Part shown: piece by piece, positions 16,218-26,156 of the stretch | How positions within the stretch are numbered: position 1 is the first letter of the stretch | How the letters are laid out: the number at the start of each line of letters is the position of its first letter | Assembly: GCF_003716875.1 (NCBI RefSeq) | Contig: NZ_CP033078.1 | Location: 2,046,001 to 2,110,000, forward strand | Source: Vibrio zhugei | Lineage (GTDB): Bacteria > Pseudomonadota > Gammaproteobacteria > Enterobacterales > Vibrionaceae | DNA length: 64,000 nt | Direction: 5' to 3' | Translations under genes and position numbers: made by a program | The notes under the pieces: model-generated | The model's input: the letters and a program-made list of their open reading frames with translations, nothing else | The model's database searches: none | What the model was told of the DNA's origin: nothing

Positions 16218-18553
16218 TACGAATGCACCTCATGCAGTAGCTTCATAATGTCTTTACTTACATCGTCCAAATCGGCATCAATTTCAGCCAAATCACGCGG
16301 CGGTTGGTAGACATAGAAATGGCGGTTAAATGGGATTTCATAACCCACTACGCCAATCTCATTGTCTTTGTCATCACGCTTATCTGCGTTGATCCACGCA
16401 TCGGCAACGTGAGGCTGCACTTCGCGTTTGAAGTAACTTTCAATCAGGGTTGATGTAGTCACGCTTGGGTCAAGTGGTACGTTCTCGTTATCACGCAGGT
16501 CGCCATCTTGTTGGAACTCAACCACCTTACCTTTATAGTCAAAAGCACCGTATAGCGGTTGAGCGTCTTCTTTCAGCACTTTCTTGATCACAGGTTCAGC
16601 GTCTTGGTTCTTCCACGTTACCGCATCAATCAATTGTTTCTTCTGCTTGGCATCGAACTTGATGCCAGTCGCCTTGAACGCACCTTTGAGGGTCAGCTCA
16701 AACTGGTTGAAGTCGTCAGACTGTTGCGCTTTTCCGCCAAGGTTGTCGCCAACGGCAATTTGCAGGGCTTTCGCTGCATCCATCAGAGCTTTTTGATTGA
16801 GCCACAGTTTGCTGTCCAGCACATCTTTGATTTGCTTTTCTTTTAGCTCGGGGAAGTCCGCTTTAATCATGATGCGCACTTCTTTTTCTACGTCCGTGAG
16901 TGAGCCATATTGTTGTAAACCGGAGTCGTATTCCGTCCATTTTGTGCCAAACTGCTCAAAGATAGCCTGCATCACGGCGTTAAATGGTTTAGGGGCAAAG
17001 CGCAGTGACTCCACCGCTGCATCGGTGATTTGTGCAGACAGGCGCAGCGGGCGCTCGATAGTCAGGCGGCGGTAGCCAAATGCGTGCGTATCAAAAATTT
17101 TGCTGGCGAAGTGTTTTTGAGTGTTCGTCACGCCATCTTGAGTCAAGGTATCGATTTCTTCAAAGTCACCAAAGTTCTTCGTGATGGTGCGAATTTCTTC
17201 ATCGGTTAAATAGTGACGTTTCGAGCCTAACGACTTGCGCATTTTCGTGCTTAAATTAGCGCCGTTAATCAGTTGTACTTTACCTTTGCGCTCTAGGGCT
17301 TTCTTGTTAGTCAGTACCCACACATAAGTCGCAATACCGGTGTTGTAGAACATATCGGTCGGCAGCGCGACAATCGCTTCAAGTAGATCCGCTTCTAGAA
17401 TGTAGCGGCGTATTTCACTCTCACCGCTGCCCGCCCCACCCGTGAACAGCGGCGAGCCATTGAGGATAATACCAATACGACCGCCATCAGACACACTGCC
17501 ATCGCCGTTGTGGGTATCGCGCATTTTGCTGATAAGGTGCATCAAAAACAGCAGCGAGCCATCAGAGACTCGCGGCAAGCCTGCACCAAAGCGCCCATCA
17601 AAGCCCTTGAGTTGGTGCTCATCTTTGATGTTACTTTCAATTTTTTTCCAATCTACCCCAAACGGTGGGTTGGATAACATATAATCAAATTTATCGGCAG
17701 GCAGTTGATCATTGGATAAGGTATTACCGAGTTTGATACGGTCAACGTCTTGCCCTTTGATCAGCATATCGGCTTTACAAATCGCGTAAGACTCAGGGTT
17801 TAACTCTTGACCAAACGCGCGCATCACCGCTTTAGGGTTCATCTCCGCCACGTACTCCATGCCTGAAGACAAGAAACCGCCCGTCCCCGCGGTTGGGTCG
17901 TAAATAGTACGAATAATCCCATCTTGGCTGAGCGCCTCATCGTCGGCCATAAACACCAAAGACGTGGTTAAACGCACGATATCACGCGGGGTAAAATGTT
18001 CACCAGCGGTTTCATTGGAGCTTTCTGCAAAGCGGCGGATCAACTCTTCAAATACCAACCCCATTTCATAGTTAGAAATCTTGCTTGGGCTCAGGTCGGT
18101 GGTGGCGAACTTCTTCACCACTTTGTAAAGCAAGTTGGCATCGGCCAGCAAACCGACAAATTCATCAAATTTAAAATGCTCAAAGATTTCACGCGCATCT
18201 TTGGAGAATGACTGCACGTACTTGGCAAGGTTGGCCTTGATGTTGCTTTGCCCCATCTTGCCAAGGTTCATTGGCGAAGTGTTGAAGAATGACAAGCCAT
18301 CAGGTTGCGCTGGTGATTGCGTTGCACGCAGCAAAAACTTTTCCTGCGCCTCTTCTGGTAATTTCATCGCTTTGATGCGTTCATGTTCAGTAACCACCGC
18401 ATCTTTGCTTGGCTCCAGCACACACTCCAGACGACGAAGCAGGGTAAACGGCAAGATCACACGGCCATATTGAGATTGTTTGAAGTCACCGCGAAGCAGG
18501 TCAGCTACCGACCAGATGAAGGCAGCGGTTTGGGAAAAGTTGTTGTTAGTCAT
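16217..18553 (-). CDS. hsdM: Type I restriction enzyme, M (methyltransferase) subunit
   Basis: The 778-residue protein is an N6-adenine methyltransferase. It has the helical N-terminal domain ([20 protein letters not shown]), the SAM-binding [10 protein letters not shown] and the catalytic NPPF in [15 protein letters not shown]. It is longer than the ~520-residue E. coli HsdM: about 250 extra residues follow the methyltransferase core, as in a known long HsdM subgroup. The ATG at 18553 is used rather than an upstream in-frame TTG. First gene of the operon, coupled to hsdS. Confidence 0.92.
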   Translation of the reverse strand: MTNNNFSQTAAFIWSVADLLRGDFKQSQYGRVILPFTLLRRLECVLEPSKDAVVTEHERIKAMKLPEEAQEKFLLRATQSPAQPDGLSFFNTSPMNLGKMGQSNIKANLAKYVQSFSKDAREIFEHFKFDEFVGLLADANLLYKVVKKFATTDLSPSKISNYEMGLVFEELIRRFAESSNETAGEHFTPRDIVRLTTSLVFMADDEALSQDGIIRTIYDPTAGTGGFLSSGMEYVAEMNPKAVMRAFGQELNPESYAICKADMLIKGQDVDRIKLGNTLSNDQLPADKFDYMLSNPPFGVDWKKIESNIKDEHQLKGFDGRFGAGLPRVSDGSLLFLMHLISKMRDTHNGDGSVSDGGRIGIILNGSPLFTGGAGSGESEIRRYILEADLLEAIVALPTDMFYNTGIATYVWVLTNKKALERKGKVQLINGANLSTKMRKSLGSKRHYLTDEEIRTITKNFGDFEEIDTLTQDGVTNTQKHFASKIFDTHAFGYRRLTIERPLRLSAQITDAAVESLRFAPKPFNAVMQAIFEQFGTKWTEYDSGLQQYGSLTDVEKEVRIMIKADFPELKEKQIKDVLDSKLWLNQKALMDAAKALQIAVGDNLGGKAQQSDDFNQFELTLKGAFKATGIKFDAKQKKQLIDAVTWKNQDAEPVIKKVLKEDAQPLYGAFDYKGKVVEFQQDGDLRDNENVPLDPSVTTSTLIESYFKREVQPHVADAWINADKRDDKDNEIGVVGYEIPFNRHFYVYQPPRDLAEIDADLDDVSKDIMKLLHEVHS

Positions 18554-19105
18554 ATTAAAATTTATAGTCAACCAGTCGGAAATTAGGCTGATTATACCTT
18601 ACATCTTAAGTAGTCGCAGCGACACATCACGAAAAAGGTGCCTTGCCGATGTTTTATTGAGTGGCGTACTGATATCGTGTTTTAAATCTTTGAGTTCATA
18701 CCAACGCGCCCTTTCTGATAGATAGAAGGTTTATCGTAGTCATCTTCATCATGCGAAAGGGGGACATCTGCTCTAGAGTGATTATTATGGGTGTCTTGTT
18801 AGATCGTGACTTAGAGACGGAATTTATCTATTTGGATACGATTTTCGTCACAAATTAAGAATTGCCAAATACACTACATATAGTAATTAAAAGATTATAG
18901 AACATATATATTGTATTTTTAGGCCGAAATATTACCTTTACGGGATATTAATACAACCTGTTTTATATTGACTCTGCACCTCAGATAGACAATACTTCGT
19001 CGCAATAGTGCCCAGTCCCCTGTTTATGAAGTTATCTTTCAAGATCACTTTGGAATCAAGGCTGGGCGTTCTCGTTTTTACAGCAAGGAAAATCAAGGAC
19101 ACAGG
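18554..19105. other. Intergenic region between divergent hsdM and abi
   Basis: About 550 bp, AT-rich from 18830 to 18960. It must hold both promoters, but I see no clear -35/-10 pair, palindrome or gene. An open frame on the minus strand at 18938-19219 overlaps the abi start and looks spurious. Confidence 0.4.
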
Positions 19106-20098
19106 ATGCCACTCACCCCGCCTAAGCCGTTTAAACACTATGAGGAGCTCATCGATATTCTTATCGAAAGAGGTATGGTAATAGGCAATCGTGAAAGAGC
19201 GATAAGAAAACTCGCACAAGTGGGATATTACCGACTTAGTGGTTTTTGGTATCCAGCACGAGTTATTGAACGTGACGAGTCACACCAAGCTATCCTGTGT
19301 GAATACTTAAAACGACCAAAGCGACTCAACCAGTTTCAACCAAGCACCGAATTTGACCAAGTGTTTAACCTTTACGTCTTTGATAAGAGACTCCGCTTAA
19401 CAATGCTTGATGGGCTTGAACGCATAGAGATATTTGTCCGTTCAGTCATCGCACATGAATTAGGCCGAGGTAAAAAGAAGCAGTCAGGTACGGGGGCAGA
19501 TATTCCTGAACCGTTAGCATGGAAAGATTCCGATTATATCAATGGCAAGTTCCTCAAGAAACGAGGACACAGACCAAGCTTTTGGGAAGAATGGCAAAAC
19601 AAGCACAGCAAACTCATTGAAAGAAGCCAAGAAGACTGTATTGTTTGGCACAGAAAAAATGAGAAAGAAATGCCTTTTTGGGTTGTTATCGAAGCTTGGG
19701 ATTTTGGAACGATGTCGAAGTATTACGGCATGCTCAAAGATCAGTATCGTCAGCGTATCTGTTCACGATTAGGGATCGAAAATAAAACTGAAACCGATGT
19801 ATTACAAGCCTGGCTTATGGAAATGAACATTTTACGTAATCGATGCGCTCACCATACTCGGATCTGGAATCAACAATCCTCTAGGATCTTAAAATTAACA
19901 TCTCACGACGCTTTCGAAGACATCAAGCAAAATAGGAATACACGATCCCGCCTATACGGCGTGATCCGTATCATGTGGTTTTTAATTGAACAAATAGGCC
20001 CAAGTTCTTGCTGGTTGGATGACGTCAATAGCCTTATAGAACAATTCCCTCAAGTGCCAGGGTGCCCTCTATCCTCGCTTGGAAAGCCTGCAGAATAG
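19106..20098 (+). CDS. Abi family (Abi_2/AbiD-AbiF type) abortive-infection protein
   Basis: The 330-residue protein has the family landmarks: LIDILIERGMVI, then VGYYRLSGFWYP, NLYVFDKRLRLTMLDGLERIEIFVRS, PFWVVIEAWDFGTMSKYY, and near the C-terminus ILRNRCAHHTRIWN. The last contains the R-x4-H HEPN RNase signature (RNRCAH). Family members block phage growth by killing or arresting the infected cell, probably by RNA cleavage. AAGGACACAGG precedes the ATG. It lies between the type I system and a stand-alone methyltransferase, which supports a defence role. Phage specificity is unknown. Confidence 0.8.
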   Translation: MPLTPPKPFKHYEELIDILIERGMVIGNRERAIRKLAQVGYYRLSGFWYPARVIERDESHQAILCEYLKRPKRLNQFQPSTEFDQVFNLYVFDKRLRLTMLDGLERIEIFVRSVIAHELGRGKKKQSGTGADIPEPLAWKDSDYINGKFLKKRGHRPSFWEEWQNKHSKLIERSQEDCIVWHRKNEKEMPFWVVIEAWDFGTMSKYYGMLKDQYRQRICSRLGIENKTETDVLQAWLMEMNILRNRCAHHTRIWNQQSSRILKLTSHDAFEDIKQNRNTRSRLYGVIRIMWFLIEQIGPSSCWLDDVNSLIEQFPQVPGCPLSSLGKPAE

Positions 20099-20153
20099 CA
20101 AATTTAGCATTGCTTCTCGGCGACCTTCAGGTGATCGTTAACTATATTAGCCT

Positions 20154-20816
20154 TTAGGTTCCAAAATCCGAACGCTGACAAATATGCTCGTGGGCAGAAG
20201 AAGAAATATCATTCCCTTTAAACTGACGTTGTAAGTTCTTAGCTGCAACCAAGGTCGAACCAGAGCCAAAAAACGGGTCAACCACTAGCTCGCCTTCTCT
20301 ACTACTTTGAGCGACCAAAACTTCTAAGAGACTAACAGGTTTTTCAGTTGGATATCCTCTATAGACCCGTTTATGACTCAGTATGTCAGGTATGCTCAAA
20401 TCATTGAGCTTCCTCTTACCCTTTTCAAAAAATAAGATATATTCATGTCGAGCACGGTAATGGTAGCCCATACCAATGCTCACTTTGTCCCATACAATAG
20501 GTTTCCAGAATTTGAAGCCGATTGTCTCCGCTATCGGCTTAATGACAAACATCGTTTCTTGATCACAGAACAGGTAAAAATGGGCGTGTTTTTTAAGCAC
20601 TCGATAAATTTCACCAAGTAACGCTTCAAATCTATCGTTAGGGAAAATCTCAAACCATTGATTACTGGACGCTTTACTAACCTTAAGCCGCGTCGTCGTA
20701 CCAATTTTTCGGTGTTTTTCTAACGATTCATAAGGCGGGTCGGTTATCAATAAATCCACACTCTCTGGATCGAGCGTTGACAACCATTTAACAGCATCAT
20801 CTTGAAATAAGTTCAT
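20154..20816 (-). CDS. Site-specific DNA methyltransferase (N4/N6, beta-type motif order)
   Basis: The 220-residue protein has the catalytic DPPY motif near the N-terminus (LLITDPPYESLEKH) and the SAM-binding motif near the C-terminus (VVDPFFGSGSTLVAAKNL), the order of the beta class of amino-methyltransferases. It is short, with little room for a target-recognition domain beyond the central ~100 residues. No cognate restriction endonuclease can be recognised; the only partner is the zinc-ribbon protein encoded 6 bp upstream in the same operon. It could be an orphan regulatory or anti-restriction methylase, or half of a restriction system whose nuclease is unrecognised. Confidence 0.85.
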   Translation of the reverse strand: MNLFQDDAVKWLSTLDPESVDLLITDPPYESLEKHRKIGTTTRLKVSKASSNQWFEIFPNDRFEALLGEIYRVLKKHAHFYLFCDQETMFVIKPIAETIGFKFWKPIVWDKVSIGMGYHYRARHEYILFFEKGKRKLNDLSIPDILSHKRVYRGYPTEKPVSLLEVLVAQSSREGELVVDPFFGSGSTLVAAKNLQRQFKGNDISSSAHEHICQRSDFGT

Positions 20817-20822
20817 AGAGCT

Positions 20823-21107
20823 CTATTCGACGAGATTACTGCATACTTTCCCATGCATATAGGATTGAGATTGCACTCCTTTATCCAGGCGGCGACAAGC
20901 TATACAGTAACTCTGATATCCTTCAGGGTTTCGAGCGGATACTCTAGCAGAAGTTTTGCCAAAGGACGATGGATATGGGTGAAAAACGTGCTCCTTTCCA
21001 TTGGCATCGGAACAATGAGGGCAAGACTTAAATTTTTGGCCTGTATGGGAATCAATCTTATGTATCATCCCGACGTTCAAAGACTGATGACAACAACTAC
21101 AATTCAC
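20823..21107 (-). CDS. Zinc-ribbon protein upstream of the methyltransferase
   Basis: I do not recognise the family. The 94-residue product has four Cys pairs or near-pairs: CSCC at residues 3-6, SCPHC in the first third and YCIAC in the second half, with several His residues (HVFHPYP), so it probably binds one or two zinc ions. It starts with GTG at 21107, preceded by AAAGGAG. The stop lies 6 bp before the methyltransferase start. It might be an HNH-like nuclease too small to be obvious, or a target-recognition or regulatory subunit; the sequence does not decide between these. Confidence 0.6.
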   Translation of the reverse strand: MNCSCCHQSLNVGMIHKIDSHTGQKFKSCPHCSDANGKEHVFHPYPSSFGKTSARVSARNPEGYQSYCIACRRLDKGVQSQSYMHGKVCSNLVE

Positions 21108-21653
21108 GCGACGCTCCTTTCTAATATCACGGATAAAATTATGATACCCACTGCTTATAAGGCAAACAGTGAGGAAAGCAACAAAGTTCGTTATAACTTG
21201 TCAAACTTGGACTTGCCCTGACCATTATCCGTTTTTAATCGGTGACTGTCCGTTTCGGTTTAAGCTAAATTATTCTCAGTTCAAACCGCTCTCCCATTAT
21301 CAATCCCCCATACTCAAATAGATGCCAGTATTGGTTTATTACAATGAATCATGAAAAGCATAATCAAAATGTGTAAATACGATGCTCTGAATCAGCAGGC
21401 ATACGATCTGCCTGATTAGGACAATATTCAACTTGCCTTCCCCACATCACTCCCCAAAATAACCTTCGCCACGTCTTGTGTAACTAGAAATTTTAGGTAG
21501 GCGCTGCGCTGATTGCGGCCCCGCATACACAGGTAACCATTCTAAAATTAAACGCTTGCTTCAAAAAATAATCATCCACGCTCAGAGGTTATAAAAATTC
21601 ATTATGATTTAGTATGCATAACGCTTCACACCAACGCATAAGGAATGCAATAT
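21108..21653. other. Intergenic region at the right edge of the defence cluster
   Basis: No intact gene. On the minus strand, 21447-21559 encodes an open tail of about 37 residues ending RRGEGYFGE before a TGA; it could be the 3' end of a truncated gene at the border of the accessory DNA. Base composition changes from AT-rich to about 50% GC after roughly 21.6 kb. Confidence 0.4.
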
Positions 21654-23111
21654 ATGGAAAAAATAACCCAATTCTTACGACAATTGGCACTGCTTGCCTG
21701 TTTGAGTTTATACGCTCAAGCAACATGGGCGGATGCGGAAATTACGAAAAGTGGCAATACGTGGCAGGCTGCGGTGGATGGTCGCGTTGTTTACCGCGGC
21801 GCACGTATGTTTGATGCGGTGAATGCCGCCGCCAACACGTTAACAAGTGGCACTATCCACATTCGCAACTCCGGCGTGAGTGGCAGTGATGGGGGTAACG
21901 TCTACGGCATGCGGCCACAACCGGGGCAAACGCTTGATTTTCATGGTCATACTGTCACGGCGAATGGCGGCGATCTTGTCGTGCCCGTCTATTGTGATCG
22001 CCGCGATAATATTACCGTTCGTAATTTACATGTCGAAGGCGCCCCTCGTTATGGCGTGTGGTTTCGGGGGTGTTCGAATGTCACCTTGGAAAACATCACC
22101 ATGGCTTTAAATGGGCAAAATCCAGTGGGCCTTGGGATCCGAGTCGACTCCTCAACACGCAATGCCCACAATTTAACGATTTCAGGCAACATCAATATTA
22201 CCGGGGCGACAGGACATGGCATTGAAACCTATGGCATTGATGGCATCAACATCGGCGATGTGACCGTGACCAATAACGGTGGATGTGGATTGATTCTTAA
22301 TGACTCGCGCAATGCCGAAATTGGCAACGTGTGGGGCGAGCGCAATAACATTGATGGTGGCTATGCAACGTTCCGTGTCGCCAATGATAATGGCCCCAAT
22401 ATCCATGTGAAAAGCGTCTATTCTCGCCAATCTGGGCGAGGCTTCTTTAGCGTGTCACGCAGTCATGGCACAACGATTGACTATGTCGATATTGATCAAG
22501 CCACCGAACAAGGCATTTTTTTAGAAGATGCGACCAACACACATGTGTTAGCAGGCACGGTCACCAACAGCATCAATCGTCCTAACTGCCAGCTAGTGCG
22601 TACCACGGATTCCAGTATTCATGTGAACGGGTGCAACGCTATCGGTCGGCAACCCAGCTATGGAAACAACAGTGTGATTTCGGGTACTTATCGCCTCACG
22701 CCTGCTCACAGTAATATGGCAGTAGATGTCAACAACTGCGACACGGCAAATGGCACGAATCTCTCGCAATGGGCATGGCTAGATAATAACTGCCAACACT
22801 TTACCATATCGCCAGTTAGCGGTATGTGGCACCGCATTTCGCCGGTTGTCAGCCCAGCAAGCGCCATTGATATTGAGGGGATGAGCAATAACGATGGCGC
22901 GAATGCGATGCTTTGGGATTACTGGGGCGGTACTGGGCAATTATTTCGTTTTAAAAGCGCAGGCACCGGATTATGGCGCATCATTAATTTACACAGTGAT
23001 AAATGCTTGACCGTTGCCGATAATTCGGCTCAAAATGGCGCCAATTTAATGCAAAGTCGCTGCGTCGCCAATCGTGATAACCAGCTGTTTCGCTTAGATA
23101 ATATTCAATAA
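21654..23111 (+). CDS. Secreted right-handed beta-helix protein with C-terminal ricin-type lectin domain
   Basis: The 485-residue protein has a signal peptide (MEKITQFLRQLALLACLSLY, probable cleavage after TWA). Residues ~30-330 form repeating short beta-strand units with stacked N/D/G turns (NITVRNLHVEG, NVTLENITMAL, HNLTISGNINI, GINIGDVTV), the pattern of pectate-lyase-like parallel beta-helices. Residues ~345-485 are a ricin B-type beta-trefoil: three repeats with the NG-N-L-Q-W pattern (TNLSQWAWLD, ANAMLWDYW, ANLMQSRC) and paired cysteines. This suggests an exported polysaccharide-binding or -cleaving protein. I cannot identify lyase catalytic residues. The start at 21654 has AAGGA at a suitable distance; an ATG at 21645 overlaps it. 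Confidence 0.75.
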   Translation: MEKITQFLRQLALLACLSLYAQATWADAEITKSGNTWQAAVDGRVVYRGARMFDAVNAAANTLTSGTIHIRNSGVSGSDGGNVYGMRPQPGQTLDFHGHTVTANGGDLVVPVYCDRRDNITVRNLHVEGAPRYGVWFRGCSNVTLENITMALNGQNPVGLGIRVDSSTRNAHNLTISGNINITGATGHGIETYGIDGINIGDVTVTNNGGCGLILNDSRNAEIGNVWGERNNIDGGYATFRVANDNGPNIHVKSVYSRQSGRGFFSVSRSHGTTIDYVDIDQATEQGIFLEDATNTHVLAGTVTNSINRPNCQLVRTTDSSIHVNGCNAIGRQPSYGNNSVISGTYRLTPAHSNMAVDVNNCDTANGTNLSQWAWLDNNCQHFTISPVSGMWHRISPVVSPASAIDIEGMSNNDGANAMLWDYWGGTGQLFRFKSAGTGLWRIINLHSDKCLTVADNSAQNGANLMQSRCVANRDNQLFRLDNIQ

Positions 23112-23185
23112 CTCAGCCTCCAACGGTAAGCAGAGATACCGTGGCGGCTTAGGTTAATCTTAAGCCGTCGCTTGTTGTCTGCCCC

Positions 23186-24247
23186 CTACCCGATCTCCAC
23201 GTCTACATCCGTGTTAATGCTTGCCGAGCATGCCAATACATAGCCCTTGGCAATCTCTTCATCCGTTAAGGTATCTTGGCTTGTTGTGACTACTTCACCG
23301 CGCGTCACGCGGCATTTACAAGAGCCGCAAATCCCACTGCGGCACGCGGTGACTAATGGTAAGCCGGCCTCTTCGAGTACATCAGCGAGCAGTTGGCCGG
23401 GTTGCGCATGGATGGTTTGCGCATACTTAGGCACCGCAACCTGCACGTTTGGTAAGGCGCGCTCTGCCTTAGCGTGACTGTGACGGGTCGGGGTAAAACT
23501 TTCTTGATAGACGTTAGCCATATCGCAGCCCAGCGCGTGCAAGTAGGTAACGGTATCTTGCATATATTGGCTGGGCCCGCACAAATACACCGTGCGTTGG
23601 CGTACATCGGGCACTAATCTCTTTAGTAAAGACTCGCTCAAACGCCCTTGGGTATGCGCGGTGCCATCGCGATTTTTCAGGACCAATTGCAGATGAAAAT
23701 GATCGTAAACCGCATCCAGCGTTTCTAACTGATCATAATAAATGGTCGCTTCTGGGCTGCGTGCACTGTGCACAAACACAATATCGGCAGGCCACTCATC
23801 GGGCGTGGTTTGGTTTAACCAGTGCTGCGCCATGGCAAAGACCGGGGTGATCCCGCAGCCAGCACTGAGCAACAACACCTGTGCTTGCCCTTGATGAGAC
23901 TGTGGTGGGTTGTCAATGCAGTTGAAGTTTCCGGTCGGCGGCAGCACCTGCACTGTATCGTCAACTTGCAGAGTATCGAGCAGATAATTCGAGACTGTTC
24001 CGCCACGCACGCGTTTGATCGTCAGTTGTAGGTAAGTCTCATGGGATGGCGAACTGATGGAATAAGCGCGATATACCATGTGACCGTCAATAGGCACGCC
24101 CACGTTCACAAACTGGCCGGGTTTAAATTGAAATTGGCGGGGCTCGCGGCAATCGGCCAATCTAATGCTCACGCTATCATCGGTTTCAAAGTATTTATCA
24201 ATGCAGCGCAGCGTCTGTGGTTGCTGGCCGTGCCATTCAAAAAACAT
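23186..24247 (-). CDS. hcr: NADH oxidoreductase for hybrid cluster protein
   Basis: The 353-residue protein is a FAD- and NAD-binding reductase with a C-terminal plant-type ferredoxin domain. RAYSISSPS is the FAD-binding RxYS motif, LLLSAGCGITPVFAM binds NAD, and CRSGICGSCKC plus a later CSA holds the [2Fe-2S] cluster. It passes electrons from NADH to Hcp. It is the last gene of norR-hcp-hcr, about 75 bp after hcp, with AGGAGAG before the start. Length and domain order match E. coli Hcr. Confidence 0.9.
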   Translation of the reverse strand: MFFEWHGQQPQTLRCIDKYFETDDSVSIRLADCREPRQFQFKPGQFVNVGVPIDGHMVYRAYSISSPSHETYLQLTIKRVRGGTVSNYLLDTLQVDDTVQVLPPTGNFNCIDNPPQSHQGQAQVLLLSAGCGITPVFAMAQHWLNQTTPDEWPADIVFVHSARSPEATIYYDQLETLDAVYDHFHLQLVLKNRDGTAHTQGRLSESLLKRLVPDVRQRTVYLCGPSQYMQDTVTYLHALGCDMANVYQESFTPTRHSHAKAERALPNVQVAVPKYAQTIHAQPGQLLADVLEEAGLPLVTACRSGICGSCKCRVTRGEVVTTSQDTLTDEEIAKGYVLACSASINTDVDVEIG

Positions 24248-24323
24248 ACGCTCTCCTTGTTAAGCTTTCATACAATCTCTCGGCGGCGGTGCCCTCCAGA
24301 AGAAGGCACCGCTTAGCATGGGC

Positions 24324-25985
24324 TTAGGCTGCCAGAATGGTGTTGAGATCGTCGTGCACATTACCAATGCTGCGCATAGCAAATTTTTCTTGCAGAATGG
24401 CAAGCAAGTTGGGGGTTAAAAAGGCGGGCGCAGTCGGGCCGGTGTAAATGCCTTTCACGCCTAAGGCAAACAGCGTTAACAAAATCACGATGGCTTTTTG
24501 TTCGAACCAAGACAGCACCAAGGTCAGCGGCAGGTCGTTAATATCACAATCAAACTCTTTGGCTAACGCGAGCGCAAGTTGAATGGCCGAATAGGCATCA
24601 TTGCACTGCCCCACATCCAAAAGACGCGGAATGCCATTAATCTCCCCAAAATTATTTTTATTAAACCGATATTTGCCACACGCCAAGGTGAGAATCAGCG
24701 TATCCTCTGGCGCTTGCGCGGTAAAATCGGTGTAGTAACTGCGCTCAGATTTATCGCCATCACACCCACCGACGAGGAAAAAGTGGCGGATATTGCCTTG
24801 TTTCACTTGTTCGATCACCGCCGGCGCCGCATTCATTAGCGCATTGCGCCCAAAGCCGACCGTAATATGCTGTTCTATTTCATCGTATGGAAAACCGGCT
24901 TGTTGCTGGGCACAGGCAATCACCGCACTAAAATCATCGCCTTCGATATGTTGCACGCCCGGCCACCCCACAATGCTGCGCGTAAACAAGCGATCCGCAT
25001 ATTGGCCAACATTGGGATTGAGCAAGCAATTTGAGGTCATCACAATCGCGCCCGGAAAGTTGGCAAACTCTTGTTGTTGGTTTTGCCACGCGCTGCCATA
25101 GTTACCCACAAGGTGTGAGTAGCGTTTAAGCTCTGGGTAGCCGTGCGCCGGGAGCATTTCCCCATTGGTATACACGTTAATGCCAGTGCCCTGCGTTTGT
25201 TGCAAAATTTTCTCGAGATCATGCAAATCATGCCCAGAGACCAAAATACACTGGCCTTTAACCGGCTTCACATTCACCGAGGTCGGCTCAGGATCACCAA
25301 AGGTGGCGGTTTCGCCGCAATCGAGCATGGCCATCACGGTATAGTTCATCAACCCGATTTGCATGGCGCAGTCCAATAGCGCATTGAGGTCATCTGGATT
25401 GGTGCCAAGCCAGGCCATAATCTCATGATATTGCGTATAAATGTCGCGATTGGTCTGCCCTAGCACGCGTGCATGCTCCATATACGCCGCCGCACCTTTT
25501 AAGCCATACAGGCAAAGTAAACGCAGGCCGATTACATCTTCATGCACAGATTCTTTACCGCGATTAACCGCCACTTGCGGCGCCAAGGCGAGGATCTCTG
25601 CCGCGCTGTGCGGTAACTCAAAATGCGCGACATCAGGCAGCGAGTCTAACGGGGTGTTAGTCAGGGTTGCGGCGCTCATTACCTGATTTTTTAACCGCTG
25701 TTTATAGGCCGCGGCTTGCGAGGCCAGTTCAAGGATACGCTCTGGGTCAAAGTTCACATTGGTTAATGTGGCAAAAAAGGCTTTGGGCGCCCATTGGTCG
25801 ATTGGCTCATCCACGATCTCAAAACGACGGGCTTGGTGTGCCCAAAATGATACGCCTTGGAGCGTATACACCAATACATCTTGTAAATCAGACACTTCAG
25901 CTGTTTTACCACACATACCTTGTGCAAAAGAGCACCCTTTAACTTTTGGGGTTTGAATCGTTTGTTCACATTGAATACAGAACAT
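24324..25985 (-). CDS. hcp: Hybrid cluster protein (hydroxylamine / NO reductase)
   Basis: The 553-residue protein begins MFCIQCEQT and has the N-terminal pattern C-x2-C-x11-C-x6-C of the enterobacterial-type Hcp. The C-terminal half carries the hybrid-cluster ligands, with segments such as [11 protein letters not shown] and [12 protein letters not shown]. Hcp reduces NO and hydroxylamine under anaerobic nitrosative stress and can drive protein S-nitrosylation. I use the ATG at 25985 because GGAGAAG lies 7 bases ahead and E. coli Hcp starts at the same point; the frame extends upstream to 26012. A sigma-54 promoter and a dyad with NorR-like sites lie between norR and this gene. Confidence 0.93.
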   Translation of the reverse strand: MFCIQCEQTIQTPKVKGCSFAQGMCGKTAEVSDLQDVLVYTLQGVSFWAHQARRFEIVDEPIDQWAPKAFFATLTNVNFDPERILELASQAAAYKQRLKNQVMSAATLTNTPLDSLPDVAHFELPHSAAEILALAPQVAVNRGKESVHEDVIGLRLLCLYGLKGAAAYMEHARVLGQTNRDIYTQYHEIMAWLGTNPDDLNALLDCAMQIGLMNYTVMAMLDCGETATFGDPEPTSVNVKPVKGQCILVSGHDLHDLEKILQQTQGTGINVYTNGEMLPAHGYPELKRYSHLVGNYGSAWQNQQQEFANFPGAIVMTSNCLLNPNVGQYADRLFTRSIVGWPGVQHIEGDDFSAVIACAQQQAGFPYDEIEQHITVGFGRNALMNAAPAVIEQVKQGNIRHFFLVGGCDGDKSERSYYTDFTAQAPEDTLILTLACGKYRFNKNNFGEINGIPRLLDVGQCNDAYSAIQLALALAKEFDCDINDLPLTLVLSWFEQKAIVILLTLFALGVKGIYTGPTAPAFLTPNLLAILQEKFAMRSIGNVHDDLNTILAA

Positions 25986-26031
25986 ATTGGCTTCTCCAGT
26001 GATTGTGTTCATCGTATGATGTTAATCACTC

Positions 26032-26050
26032 AAAGCAGAATGCATGCCAA
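26032..26050 (-). promoter_or_regulatory. Sigma-54 promoter of hcp-hcr
   Basis: Read on the minus strand, TTGGCATGCATTCTGCTTT has GG (-24) and GC (-12) with the exact GG-N10-GC spacing. Transcription would start near 26023, about 38 bp before the hcp ATG. NorR is a sigma-54 activator, which fits. Confidence 0.75.
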
Positions 26051-26101
26051 TAATTAAACAACTGAATAATAAGGATTTTATTGAAAACCCACTGTGAGTT
26101 G

Positions 26102-26141
26102 GATGTCTTAATCACATCACGACCGATGTGATTAAGACATC
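26102..26141. promoter_or_regulatory. 17-bp inverted repeat with two NorR-like sites
   Basis: GATGTCTTAATCACATC and its exact reverse complement are separated by 6 bp. Each arm contains GT-N7-AC, the minimal NorR site. The element lies at about -79 to -118 relative to the predicted sigma-54 start, the usual enhancer distance. It could also act as a terminator for norR, but there is no T-run. Confidence 0.65.
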
Positions 26142-26156
26142 AGTGGTAGGGTGGTA

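Noticed and set aside
18938-19219. 93-codon minus-strand frame between hsdM and abi
   Set aside because: It overlaps the abi start, lacks a ribosome-binding site and has no recognisable protein features.
26102-26141. Ordinary intrinsic terminator of norR
   Set aside because: The stem is strong but has no T-run, and each arm has NorR-type GT-N7-AC at enhancer distance from a sigma-54 promoter; terminator function is not excluded but is less likely.
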